Shown here: piece by piece, positions 47,796 to 60,300 of the stretch | Layout: the number at the start of each line of letters is the position of its first letter | How positions within the stretch are numbered: the stretch's first letter is position 1 | Source: Ampelocalamus luodianensis | Taxonomy: Eukaryota; Streptophyta; Magnoliopsida; Poales; Poaceae | Length of the DNA: 64,000 nucleotides | NCBI GenBank assembly: GCA_036346255.1 | Contig: CM070639.1 | Location: forward strand, 34,192,165 to 34,256,164 | Direction of reading: 5' to 3' | Made by a program: the position numbers and the translations under genes | Notes under the pieces: model-generated | Database searches by the model: none | What the model saw: only the letters and a program-made list of their open reading frames with translations | Told to the model about the DNA's origin: nothing

Positions 47796-48870
47796 TCCCG
47801 CACCAAATTGTGGGTGTAACCCCATATAGGTGAGATGACAAAAGGGGCGAGATATTTTGAAAGGTTACTGTGACGGTCGCTCAACTACATGGCTAAGGAA
47901 TCATGTGGGGTAACGAGTATGACTATCTCTTGTGGGTAAAGTGTACAACCTCTATAGAGTCTAAACTGTTTAAACAGCTGCGTCTACGGTTAAAGGCGGA
48001 CATGGAAATCTTTACTCGAGTTAGTTCTATTTCAAAAATCTTTGTGAGAGATGAAAAGTGTGGTGGGCTCACCTAGCCCTGAGATTGGATTTTTTCTGAG
48101 TGTTCGAACTCAGTGATGTTAGTAATTGGGGATGGACCCAATCAAAAAGAAGCATAAGGTAGAGTTCCAATGGAGGGAACCTCTGCTGTTATCAAATATT
48201 GCACAATAACTCTCTTTAACAAAATGCAATTTGGTTAAAATGCTAAGTGATAGGAATTTGTAATTATGATAATTGAAAATATTTCTTTAGCAAATAAAAG
48301 AACCTGAGCCACCCTTGCTATGCCTTGCATGTATATTATTGCATTATGTATTGGCTCGCGAGTACGTAAGTTGTGCTCATTCTCGCTCTCTCCCCCAAAA
48401 CCCCCAGAAGCAGAAAATCCTGGAGATTACGACTACTATAAGGATCCAGAAGTTGGAGGCCCAGGAGATAATGAAGCGTAGTGTAGTCTTTAGCTGTTCT
48501 AGTCTTGCCTCAGTCCAGCTGACTCCGTCCATGCTTGCGTGCATCCTATATTATCTGAGTTTTTGGGTAATAATAGACGCACACGGGTTTCCCTAGTCGC
48601 TTGCTTGTAGAGAGATGTGCTATCACCCTTTTGCTTCCGCTGTAGTTCCGCTGTCTTTTGTAATGTAAACAATTTGGTCTGTTCGGCCCTTATTGTAAAA
48701 CTCGACCCGACGCGGTCTATGTAAACTCTGTTGTGTTAATTAATGAATGATATGGTTTTACACCATGTATGAGTTGATTCAGTGATGTATCTGTGAGTGC
48801 TATCTACTGATCCAGGGAATAGCACAATATTTTCACAGAGAATTTTGGATTACAAAATCCGGATCCGACC
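47796..48870 (+). repeat. E2 3' LTR, right piece
   Basis: This continues the E2 3' LTR after E3 and ends GGATCCGACC. The 5' LTR ends GTCCGACA, so the last base has changed. The target duplication CTACC follows at 48871. Confidence 0.88.
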
Positions 48871-48875
48871 CTACC

Positions 48876-49362
48876 TGATACTGGTTTCGGATCAGTTTTT
48901 TGGCAGCAACCAGCTGATTTTCGTTTTCTTTTCTGTTTTCTCAATGCTGGATGTTTCACTATAATTTCTGGTGCCTGAGCAAAATGATATTTGTAACCAT
49001 GTAAGCTTGGGTTTGGTTGCTTTTACATGAGCTTTCCAATCCAAGCCAAGTTAGCAAAAAATTAATTCTCAAATAAAAAAAGGTTGCAAAGGTGTACAGG
49101 TGTAGCTGCTAGAGGAAGTTCAGTACAATTGGCACTTGTATTCTTCAGTGTTTTGTCGTCTGGTACGTTGCTTGGCTGGTTGAGAACTAACTAGAGGCTA
49201 GTAGAGATTTGCAGGGGTTATTTATTCAGACTTTCAGATGCCAACAAAAAAGTAAGAATTCTGTCGCTGCCATACAAGTGCACACAGCAAAATCTTTCGG
49301 TGACTTACTGGTTCAGAAGAGAACTGAGGGCTAAACCAAAATTTGATAATACCCTAATATTT
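48876..49362. other. Sequence displaced from the uncharacterised gene's 3' flank
   Basis: Before E2 inserted, this followed directly on 28507. T-rich words and AATGATATTTGTAACC near 48981-48997 could be part of the original 3' UTR and polyadenylation region. No ORF is supported. Confidence 0.4.
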
Positions 49363-49860
49363 GGGTAGTGTTTGATTCAGCTCCAAAATTTAGTAAATCT
49401 TTTAAAAAATTGGTAACGCCTTAGTAATTCTAGCCAAATTCTTGACGTTTTGAGCGCAGCCAAGTCCTCCCCAAAAGAATTGGCAGCTTGTACGCACCAA
49501 TGACGTGGCAAAGGCTGATTGACTCTATCAAATATGATTTTTGTTTGATTACAAAACTTCAAATGATTATATCTCCTAAACTTGGTATTCGATTTGCAAT
49601 CTGTTTAAACCGTTGCATTGCTTGTCAGGAGATCAACAAAATAAGACCGAAGTAGGCTATATTTTGGTGTTGTTAAATACTAGATGACATGTGATTCCAC
49701 ATATCAGTTAGAAATAAAAGCATTTTGGCTATTTATTTGGCTTCAACTTAAATTTTGGCATAGTTGTAATTCAAATATTTCAATTTTGTCACAATTTTGG
49801 TAACACCATGATTTTGAGGACGACCAAATTTTGATATGGTTCGACAAACCAAACAGACCC
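49363..49860. mobile_element. Possible MITE (hAT-like ends)
   Basis: The left end GGGTAGTGTTTGATTCAG and the inverted right end GGGTCTGTTTGGTTTGTC share a GGGT...TGTTTG-type terminus common in grass hAT-like MITEs. The interior is AT-rich with many CAAAATTT words and no ORF. No clear target duplication was found, so the borders are tentative. Confidence 0.4.
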
Positions 49861-50639
49861 TGAATGTCTACGAGGCTGTTCCGCTGTGACCCAAAATTCC
49901 AACTCAATAATACTTATAAGCAGAATTTTCTCTCTCCTATGCAGATCACCGTGATAGGAATATGATCGCAACACAGGAGTATGATCAAAATTCACATGAG
50001 ATTTCCACTAGTTCTATTATTTTCACTACCACTTTTACTCCGAAGAACAGTATTGCAACAGCGAACAAATCTCTGGATGCACATTCAAGATTTTTAAAAA
50101 GAAACATGCAGGGAAAGTATGAAACAACACTAATGTCATATTGTTGCTTCTTGTTACATTGAGCTTGTGCCACAAAATGATTCAACAAAGTGTACGGAGT
50201 ACCGAGAGATTAGCTGTGGCAAGCATCAAATTGTCGGCCTTACCATCCACACAGCTTACATCAGTGATTTAAGGTCACTGCATATACATATGATGCTCAT
50301 GCAAATATTCAGTAGCACTGGAGGCATGTCTGGAACAAGATTTGGGCTAGCTGCAGATGAGGCCAAATTTGTTGGACAGTACATTTTTTCTCTCAACATT
50401 TACCTGCGTACAAAAAAAAAAAAGACTGCAGATTCTGTTCTCATGATAGGGGAAAAAGATCTGTTATCCCAAAAAATATCTGCCACCGTGCATGGCAAGA
50501 AAATTGGTTACTTGTCAAAATTCTCTGCCCTCAGAATTCATAAAAAAAAAATCAGAAAAAATGTGAAGAATAAAAATAAAAATAAAAAAAGATTAAGCCA
50601 GAGTCTGGCCAAAATAAAGGAAGGAAACAGCAAATCTCT
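49861..50639. other. Intergenic region and presumed ClpC promoter
   Basis: AT-rich with several A-runs (50410-50420, 50540-50590). An apparent 187-codon ORF (50167-50730) is rich in poly-Lys from A-runs and is not credible. No distinct TATA box could be chosen. Confidence 0.35.
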
Positions 50640-50757
50640 TCTTTGCTTGCTCCCACCCAGGCGGCGAGCCAGACTGCCCGAGGCCCTTCTCTTCTCCCCC
50701 CTTATCTCCTGGGAGGAAAAAACAAACTAGAGCGCGCTCTTCTCTCTCTCCTCGGAG
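50640..50757 (+). other. Predicted non-coding first exon of ClpC
   Basis: CT-rich sequence typical of plant leaders ends at a strong donor (CTCGGAG followed by GTGAGC, 50757/50758). The matching acceptor is CTTGCACAG at 54366-54374, 23 bases before the start codon. The exon start is approximate. Confidence 0.5.
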
Positions 50758-51390
50758 GTGAGCATCCCATCCCCATGGCTTCTCTCTCTGAAATTCCTCG
50801 TTCTTGGGTCCGGTAATTGCTTGTTTCGTTGCTAAGAGCTCGATTGTTGTATCGTGATTTCGGTTTCTTGGAGGAATTGGCAGTCGTTTGTTCTTGGGAA
50901 ATTAAGATTTTTTTTGGTTGAGTTTCTGGATAGGCGTGCTATGCATAGTTACCGGATTCGCGTGAACGACCGTCAAACCCCGACCCCGGTCGCGCGAAGG
51001 GTTCGAACGCGATCTAATCGCGATGATTCGCGGCGGGAGGGCGAACCCTCGGCTCGACTGGAGACAGAGAAAGAGAGAGGGTAGATCCAGGTCACCTCTT
51101 CGCCCCTTGTCCCATTGCAGGGAGCCGCCGTCCGTAGTAGCTCGAGGATAAGGTGGACGCTCCGTCGCTTCCACTTCGTCCCTCGCCAGTCGCTGCTGGA
51201 TCTTGCTGCAGGTCAGCCACCGCCGCCGCCAATTGAGGAGGGTCGCTGCCACCGCTACCCATTGCCAGCCCCGTCACCGTCGTCGCCACTGCCCATTGTA
51301 GATTGAGGACGGGATGGAGCAGCAGCAGAAGAAGCTACCACGAGAGAGATGTGGAGGTGAGGATGAGGCAGGGAGGTGCTTGAGGATTAA

Positions 51391-53612
51391 TTTTTTAAAA
51401 TAATATTATTTTAAAATAAATTTACAAAAATAAATAGTCGATTTTTTTTTCAAAACTAGGCTACTGTTGCCATTTGAAATCTCAAAATTTTCCCATCGCC
51501 ATTCGGTCTACGCAACGACGATAGCATGCCTATCATTTATGATTCATACGTTAGGATGGCTCTGTATAATAGAAATCCTCAAATTTTTCAGGAACCACGT
51601 ATTCTCGCTTTCAACGAATGCGAATGCCACAGGAAAAACTTGATTGTTTCGTTCTGTCGCTATTGCAGTCAGTATCTAACACTTGTACTTTCCAGTCAGG
51701 AATGTGTCATCTACGCACAAGATTAGACGGCAGTGCCGGAATGTATTGATGCATGGACCAAAAGCGAAGAATACTCGCTTCAGTACCCTCTTATTGTCCC
51801 ACTTTGGATGCGTGGAATCTTGAATCGACATGAGTCTTGGGATTCTTGTCTTGTATAACTCGGAGTTGGCCGGGGAGGTTGTGGTAGGAGTTCTCGAAAG
51901 TACCGAACCTTGATTCCAATGCTCTCTGTTTTGCTCTCCACGTCTTAGCATAGCTGATTGTGTACTGGAACCTTGCCTTTATCGCTCGAATGATGGATCG
52001 TGTCGTGGCTCAAAATCTAGATTATCCACGATCTCACCGTACATGATGTTTGCGATGAAGCCTGATGATAGGTTCTTGTGGAACTGCACTGACTCAGTGA
52101 CGACACATGTGTGAGGGACCACTATAGAACATTTCAAGTAGGTGCCCCACTTAGGCTGAAATGCGTGCACTCGCCAAGGGCATCCCTCTATGTCGCACTT
52201 CACGTCGTAGCATCTTGAGTTAGACTTGACGACTGTGAATGTACGCCGCACCGACAAGGCACATAATTTGACCACCAACTGTGCGGTCTCCTTGCATTTG
52301 TATATAGCTCCTTGTCTGACCTCGCTCTGCTCATACTCCCACTGCACACGAGAGCCTTTGTTAACGACAAGGTTGTCGAACTGGTATGTGTTCCACTCGG
52401 ATGGAACCGCCTGCTGTTCCACAGCATCTTCGTTGTTGGATCCTTCATCTTCTGACAATGCCACGCAATCCTTGTCTTTGAGATCCATCCTTTGGATTAG
52501 GGCTTCCAGTTCCACACCCTCGTCAGCAAGCTCACTAGCTTGTCTGACTGAAGGAGCTCCTTCCACACAGTCTTCATCGACAGTATCAGCAACTCCTGGA
52601 CCTTCGGCTATTGTGTGCGTCGCGCTGTGGCTGGAGTCCCCAACTTTTTCTTCGGCATCATCACTCCCTCTTGTTTAGCCGCCGATGCAGGAATGGGCTT
52701 GTCATATACCTGGGCCAGAAGGACCAAATCCCACTGTTCCTCCCTCGCCCTACGTATACATGACTGGCATGACCTTGTTCCTTTTAGCTGTACTAACTCC
52801 CAATATATGCCCTGTGGTGTTCGGTTGGCAAGGCAACTCAATCTCATATTATAAACAGCATGATCCAAATCGAATGTGTGGAACAACCACCGCATCACAG
52901 TGCCCTATATGCGCTGCTCTGGTCTTGTTAGGGTCACAGTCGTCGATTGGAAATAACGCAAATCAATCCCCTCAGAACCCTCAAGAATAGTCCCTTGACT
53001 GTAGTAAATTTTGAAGTTGGTGGTGTCGACATATTTGACGTACTGCACCGTAAACAAGATTTTCACGATTAACCACATATCTAAAACTTAACTACCCACT
53101 GAAAAGGATTATGTACAACATACTATACTACGTAATCGTACATCTAAAGCTATGTAATCCATTCGGTTAAAAAAATTACCTAAAAGGTAGACGACCGGAC
53201 GGGCCGCGCTTCGTTAGCTTCTCTCCTTCCCTCTACTCCTCTCTGCTCCTCTCCCTTCCGTCCCCTCATTCTCTTTTTTCTGAATAAAAATGAGTTATTC
53301 CAGAATTTTTGGGTCTTTTATAAAGTAGATTGTGCCGCCATTTGGAATGGCAACAGGGACTTGTTGCGTGACCCTTGTCGCTATTTGAAATGGTGATAGG
53401 GTCCTGTCGCCGGTTGGAGTGGCAATAGAGCTATGTTGTCATTTCAACTGGCGACAGGGGCCTCTCTGCATTGTTCTAGGCTACTGTTGCTATTTAGAAT
53501 AGCGGCAAGACAATTTCGCCATTTCAAATGGTGACAGTAACCTAGTTTTGTAAAAAAATTGACTATTTATTTTTGTAAATTTCTTTTAAAATAATATTAT
53601 TTCAAAAAAAAA
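51391..53612 (-). mobile_element. Truncated MULE in ClpC intron 1
   Basis: The ends are inverted copies of about 100 bp: TTTTAAAATAATATTATTTT through CAAAACTAGGCTACTGTTGCC at left, mirrored at 53510-53612. Inside the right end, a word like CGCCATTTGAAATGGCGACAG recurs at least four times in both orientations (53330-53540) as subterminal repeats. TGAGG occurs just outside both ends (51381 and 53614), perhaps a worn 9-bp duplication. The interior codes for part of a Mutator-like transposase in antisense to ClpC. Confidence 0.7.
51675..53050 (-). pseudogene. Mutator-like transposase, N-terminal half, broken
   Basis: Read on the minus strand from about 53050: VKYVDTTNFKIYY, then MRWLFHTFDLDHAVYNMR and PQGIYWELVQLKGT, the usual MULE N-terminus. 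Acidic linker sequence follows. The zinc-binding DNA-binding region is SRCYDVKCDIEGCPWRVHA through PHTC (about 52080-52210). A frameshift near 51960 leads to QDSTHPKWDNKRVLKRVFFA and CVDDTFLTGKY, the block holding the first catalytic Asp of the DDE domain. The rest of the catalytic domain is missing, so the protein cannot transpose. Confidence 0.8.
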
Positions 53613-54397
53613 GTGAGGGGATGTAGAGATGGGCCTTTTGTGCTTGAGTGGGGTGAGTGAGGGACGTAAGGACATGGGCTGGATGTGCCAAGGGTTGCCG
53701 GAACAGCACATGTTTCCTTTTTATTTTATTTTTTTAAGTTAAGTAAGGATCTGCTGCATATAAAACGTTGTGGTCTTCTTGCTGTTTTGATCTTATTTAG
53801 AGAGAAATATGTTGCATACTAGTGTAGGCGTACCATAATTGTTGGATTCGCGAACCAAAGAGGTATCCACCTAACGAACCCTACTTTTTGAAGTGGCGTA
53901 CCCGAACCCAACGAACTGCGAATCTAGTAACTTTTGTGTTATGGTTCATCTATTTCTTCTCCGTCTTTAATTGATGCCTCAGCAAGTTCAATGCACACCA
54001 ATAATTGAATAAAGTAATTGGCGAACTCATGGAAGTGTTCCTCCTTTTTACTGGAAGTTTTGCAACAGTGCAATTTCCTTGTGCAACTCCACATCTGTAA
54101 CTGTAAATAAATCCTAGAACAAGAGAGAGAGATATCCTTCAAAGGATGGCAGCATTCTAAGAATAGGAAACTGTGGAGAAGTAGCTACTGATGATTTATA
54201 ATTTAATGAAAGTAGGTCTGTGTGAAACACAACATGTGAAAGATTGATGACTTGTACTGATGATATAGATATGATCTCTCCATTGCATTTTCTCTGAGCA
54301 TTTAATTTACTTCCCTTTGAGGATCAAGTATCTAGATTGGCCCCTAACTATTTCTGAACTAAAATCTTGCACAGGTTTGGGGAAGATACTTCTGACC

Positions 54398-57300
54398 ATG
54401 GCAGGGACCTTACTCCAGCCGGTTGCTCTTGGGACAACTTTTGCAGGTCGTGTAAGCGGCCAGCGTTGGAGGTCTCATGGCACCACCAGGCCTCCCTCAA
54501 TGTTAGCAATGTCATTGAGCCGCCCTGTTAGGATGGCAGCATTTGTTGGTCTGAGATCAGCACATAGCTTCACAGTCACGCCTGTGTCCAACTTCAGATC
54601 GACAGTTGCATCTTACAGATCCTCGAGACGGGGAAGGCGTGGTCGTTTTGTAATTAGATCTATGTTCGAGAGGTTTACCGAGAAAGCTATAAAGGTTATA
54701 ATGCTTGCGCAAGAAGAAGCAAGGCGCCTGGGCCACAACTTTGTCGGAACCGAGCAAATTCTCCTGGGTTTGATTGGAGAAGGCACTGGTATTGCTGCAA
54801 AGGTGCTCAAGTCCATGGGTATAAATCTCAAGGATGCACGTGTGGAAGTTGAGAAGATCATTGGGAGGGGCAATGGTTTTGTTGCTGTTGAAATACCATT
54901 CACACCACGTGCAAAACGTGTTTTGGAGCTTTCATTGGAGGAAGCTCGCCAACTAGGTATGTCAGTCAAGATATCTTTTGGCAGTTGAATCCATTTTGTT
55001 ATAAAATTTAGTTTATATTGTATCTAGATTGCTGTTAGACAAATTGAAACTTAATAGAAGGATATTTGCATCTCTGTCACCCAAAAACTTGATGCATTTT
55101 GCTTAGCTACTCAATCACTTTCAGTTACAACTTACAAGTGTCCAACAATGAACACATTAATTTGTTTGTTGGCTGAGTGATCTAAACTGAGCCTGCTACA
55201 ACTGATATCTAAAGAGTTGTGTCTTTGATAATAATAATATTTGATTATGGTCACCTTTTTATGAACTCACTTTTCTCCATGTCCACTATGCCGCTTTCTA
55301 AAATGGATTGAATCGGAAGTCACCAACATATAAATTAAGACAATGTATTCTCTTTTAACTTCTACTTGTTACCGTGCTATTTTATGTTATCTTCATCAAC
55401 TAAAGGTCTAAAATCTTAAGTTTTAATGGAATACATCGATGTATTATATACCCCATTATTTTAGTTCGCCAAATCTATAGACTATAGTCCTTCAAATGTT
55501 GGTGTCATGAACCTTAGTTTATAACAGGTTAAACATCTGTCGGAGGAAGGTCGGACGGCGACGACTTGAGGTAGAACAGTGTTAGACGGAGAGGGCACCG
55601 GTTGGGGGTAGAGATGGATCTAGAATAGCTAGCCTAGGGGAAAGACCAAAGCTAGACTTAGGGACTTGGAAAATACTTCTTCATTGTTGATTGCTCGCTT
55701 AAAGAAGATACAATGTCATATCTTTTATAGGCATAACTTGATTTAACCCCTAAGAAACAATCTCTAAATTATAGAAACAAACTAACTAAAGATAAGTTTC
55801 TAAATTAATCAAATCAATCTAATCTCTAACAAAAGAAACTAATTGTGGGTGAGTGCTACAGTAACCGCACATGACATTACACCTCTCTCGGTGAAACAAC
55901 ACGTCTTCGAGCTGCAATATAGGGCGTTTGTAACCACTCATGAACAGTACCACCCATCGAAGGAGTTTGTCGCCCTATGTTGCAGCTCGAGGACGAGCTG
56001 TTTCATCGAGAGGGGTGTAATGTCATAGGCGTGGTTACTGTTCACACACTTAATGTTTGCCCACAAATAGTTTCCTTTGTTAGGGATTATATTGATTTGG
56101 TTAGTTTGGAAGCTTATCTCCAGTTAGTTTGTTTCTATAATTTAGATATTCTTTATTAGGGGTCAAGTCAAATCATCTCTATAAAAGAGATGACATTGTA
56201 TCTTCTTTAAGTAAGCAATCAACAATGATTAAGTATTTTCTAAGTCCCTAAGTCTAGCTTTGGTCTCTCCCCTAGGCCAGCTATTTTAGGTCCATCTCTA
56301 CCCCCAACCGGTGCCCTCTTCGTCTAGCATTGTTTTACCTCAAGTTGTCGCCGTCCGACCTCCCTCCGATGGATGGTTACCTCATTATGAACTAAGGTTC
56401 ATGACAGTTGGCTTTCTCTTATTCATTATATATGTAAACTACTCCCACTTTATTGGCATCTTTTGTGGTGTATTGGTGTTACACATTTCAAATATGTGTA
56501 GTGGCTAAGACGATGATTGATTCGATATTCACTCAAGCAATTTTACTATCATTTTGCTTTTGTTTGTCATGATGTGGTGCATCTGATTTCTCATTATATT
56601 TTAACAAATCGCTTAGAAGATTATTTCTTTTCCAGAACTGATGCCCTTATCTTTCCAGGACACAATTATATTGGATCTGAGCACTTGCTTCTTGGACTGC
56701 TTCGCGAGGGTGAAGGTGTGGCAGCCCGTGTACTTGAGAGTCTTGGAGCTGACCCCAGCAATATTCGTACACAGGTAAACTATATCTGAAATTATTTGGT
56801 CCTCTTTGAAAAGCAAGTTTTATTTATTTTCTTTAGCTTGTCATCACAAATGTTATGCACCTCTAGGTTATCCGAATGATTGGTGAGACAACAGAAGCTG
56901 TTGGTGCTGGAGTTGGGGGAGGGAGCAGTGGTAATAAGATGCCAACACTTGAGGAGTATGGAACTAATTTAACAAAATTAGCAGAGGAGGTAATATTTTT
57001 GTCCTACTGCGACATAATAAGCACGAGTGCATGCCTAATTGTTTGGTCTGATAATCTCTGTAGGGAAAGCTAGATCCTGTTGTTGGAAGGCAGCCACAGA
57101 TTGAGCGTGTTGTACAGATCTTGGGCAGACGAACAAAGAACAATCCCTGTTTAATTGGAGAGCCTGGTGTTGGAAAGACAGCAATTGCCGAAGGGCTTGC
57201 TCAACGCATTTCTACTGGTGATGTGCCTGAAACGATAGAAGGAAAGAAGGTATGCTTTGTTTCTTTAATTATGTTTGATACATATGTTCTGCCAATGCTC

Positions 57301-60300
57301 AATAAGTCAATACATTAATCCTAATGTTTGCTCAGTCAAGTGTCAATTGATTCTGTGAATTGTGAACATATGAGCGTAGGCATAAGGCTTTGTTCTTGTG
57401 TACGTTATGTTTCTGGTTGCTGCCTTGTTGTGTTTGTTATATCTATCCTGTTCTGCTTGAGCTATGTGTGTAAGCACATCTAGTTTCTCTCTCTCTTTTT
57501 TATAATGAGTAGTCTCTTAGCCCAATGAACTTTTGGCCATTTGAGCGCAATTTAATGATTGAAGAGCCTGCCCAATATCGAGGTGACTGACCATCCATAA
57601 TTTGCATTCAGTGGAATAATAGAAAATTTCTTGCAAGTGTATCTCCTGCCCCTTTAATTCCTATGCTGACCCACAGACTAACAACAAAATTAGAGAAGAA
57701 AGTAACATTGTACTTGTTTGAATTTCATTTGGATAAATAATGCAGGAATGCATTCAACGAGCTTGGTAATTGATTAATGCTAAAAAGGAAACTGCATTGC
57801 ATTTTTCTGGTTGACTAATTGTTTTTGATAATTATATGTTGAATAAATACATATATGTGGGACATTATTGTTACCATGTCATTTTTCTGTGGTTGTGTTT
57901 CTGGATTCTTTTGAAGAGATTGTCAGGAAATGATCAATATATGTTCTAACCCATTTACCGCAGGTCATTACCCTTGATATGGGACTTCTTGTTGCTGGTA
58001 CAAAATACCGTGGAGAATTTGAAGAAAGATTAAAAAAGCTGATGGAAGAAATCAAGCAGAGTGATGAGATAATACTCTTCATTGATGAAGTTCACACCCT
58101 CATAGGAGCAGGAGCAGCCGAAGGTGCTATCGATGCTGCTAATATATTAAAGCCAGCATTAGCAAGAGGAGAACTACAGGTATGTGGGTGAGATTAAATG
58201 CTATTATGTTGAGACTTGGGACTAAAAAAACTGTTTTCTTTCTCATTAAATACACATCTAGTGCCTGCTACCATTCATCAAGCTGAAACTCGCTTTTACT
58301 AAAAAATTGTATACTTAACTTTCTATATTTAATTTCAGTGTATCGGTGCCACCACACTTGATGAATACAGGAAGCACATTGAGAAAGACCCAGCATTAGA
58401 AAGGCGTTTCCAACCTGTAAGAGTGCCAGAGCCAACAGTTGATGAAACCATAGAAATTCTCAGAGGGCTTCGTGAACGATATGAGATTCATCATAAACTT
58501 CGTTACACTGATGATGCTTTGATTGCAGCTGCTAAGCTGTCTTATCAATACATCAGGTATGTGGACTATAAGCTAAAAATTGTCACCTTATCATGTCATG
58601 TTCTTGGAGGAGATTCCAAATTGAAAGATCAGATTTTGTGGACAATTAATAGCATAATATCAGAGTTGAAGACACCACTACTTAGCAAAAAACAAAGGAA
58701 CATATGTGCTCTGTAATGCATGTTCTTGCTATTACTATAACAGGTACCTGTGACTTCAGAAATGTAAACTGGATAGTATTCTGAAACATCAAAATATCTC
58801 AGAGAAACTACTGTGTTTCTCGTCTGACCCTGTTCATTCATAATATAGCTTTACTACTATCTTGTATCGTTTTAATCACCTGACAAATTGTTTTATTCGC
58901 AGTGATCGTTTCCTCCCAGATAAAGCAATTGACTTGATTGATGAAGCAGGTTCACGTGTTAGGCTTCGACATGCCCAGGTAGAGAATGTGGTCATATGCT
59001 GTCATTTGTTTGGATGCACCCTTCGCTCTTTGCTAATTTTTGCATGCCATATACAAATATTTAAATTGAACCATTCATGCAGGTTCCTGAAGAAGCTAGA
59101 GAGCTTGACAAGGAGCTCAAGCAAATCACAAAAGATAAGAATGAAGCTGTCCGTAGTCAGGACTTTGAAAAGGTAATCGCCTATGGGTGAACTGCTAGAT
59201 CTTTGCATCTATTCATGTTAGTAAAGTAACTTAACTGTTAAAGACTTCCTGTTGGATTTTTATCCACCATAACTTGTAGAGAAAAAGTTCACTGACATAA
59301 TTGGAAGATGAAATATATTTTCAGGTGATCTAGGTTTTTTTGTCCATTCCATCATATTTGAGAATAAAGTTTTCATTTAAGGTGATAATAAAAATGACAG
59401 TTAAATTAGTGTTTCTCATACTTTGCCATTAAATAGTTATCACTACAAGTAAAATATTAGCAGTGTCCTTGCATTTGCCTTCCTCTACTTGTCTGAACTA
59501 GTGTTTGGTTTATTCATTTGGGTCGCGATCTGTGAACATCAATCCTTGCTAATTTGCATTTTCTTTCGATAGAAATGTTAACTTAGAGATGTCCCTGTTT
59601 AAATCTTATGCTATTAGGCTGGAGAGTTGCGAGATCGTGAAATGGAATTGAAGGCCCAGATAACAGCCCTCATTGACAAGAGCAAGGAGATGAGCAAAGC
59701 AGAGACTGAGTCGGGAGAGACGGGACCGCTGGTCAACGAAGCAGATATCCAGCACATTGTATCGTCATGGACTGGTATCCCGGTGGAGAAAGTCTCAAGT
59801 GATGAATCTGATAAGCTTCTAAAGATGGAAGAGACTTTGCATAAGCGTGTCATTGGCCAAGATGAGGCTGTGAAAGCAATTAGTCGCTCCATCCGCCGTG
59901 CTCGTGTGGGCCTCAAGAACCCTAACAGGCCTATTGCAAGCTTCATTTTTGCAGGTCCCACTGGTGTTGGGAAATCAGAGCTTGCAAAAACTCTTGCGGC
60001 CTATTACTTCGGCTCGGAGGAAGCCATGATCCGTCTTGATATGAGTGAGTTCATGGAGAGGCACACTGTGTCCAAGTTGATCGGTTCACCTCCAGGATAC
60101 GTTGGATACACTGAGGGAGGCCAGCTGACTGAGGCAGTTCGACGTCGGCCGTACACGGTTGTGCTTTTCGATGAGATTGAGAAGGCGCACCCGGATGTGT
60201 TCAACATGATGCTCCAGATCTTGGAAGACGGAAGGTTAACTGACAGCAAGGGAAGAACAGTGGACTTCAAGAACACGCTCCTCATAATGACATCGAACGT

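Larger units (their letters stand above)
28508..48870 (+). mobile_element. E2: gag-only Ty3/gypsy LTR element, split by E3
   Basis: E2 has 5' LTR 28508-31514, internal 31515-33794 and 3' LTR 33795-35761 continuing at 47796-48870. A perfect 5-bp duplication CTACC flanks it (28503-28507 and 48871-48875). It has a tRNA-Met primer-binding site, a gag with a zinc knuckle and a purine tract, but no protease, RT, RNase H or integrase: gag is followed almost at once by the purine tract. LTRs starting TGTAAC and the gag type suggest the long-LTR Tekay/Del chromovirus group. E2 is older than E3, which lies within it. Confidence 0.9.

Noticed and set aside
50167..50730. 187-codon ORF left of ClpC
   Set aside because: Its second half is Lys/Asn runs from poly-A tracts, it has no recognisable domain, and it runs into the CT-rich ClpC leader.
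50935..51310. Possible alternative exon or separate gene in ClpC intron 1
   Set aside because: It is GC-rich with ORFs on both strands, but there is no consistent splice pair and no protein similarity that I recognise.
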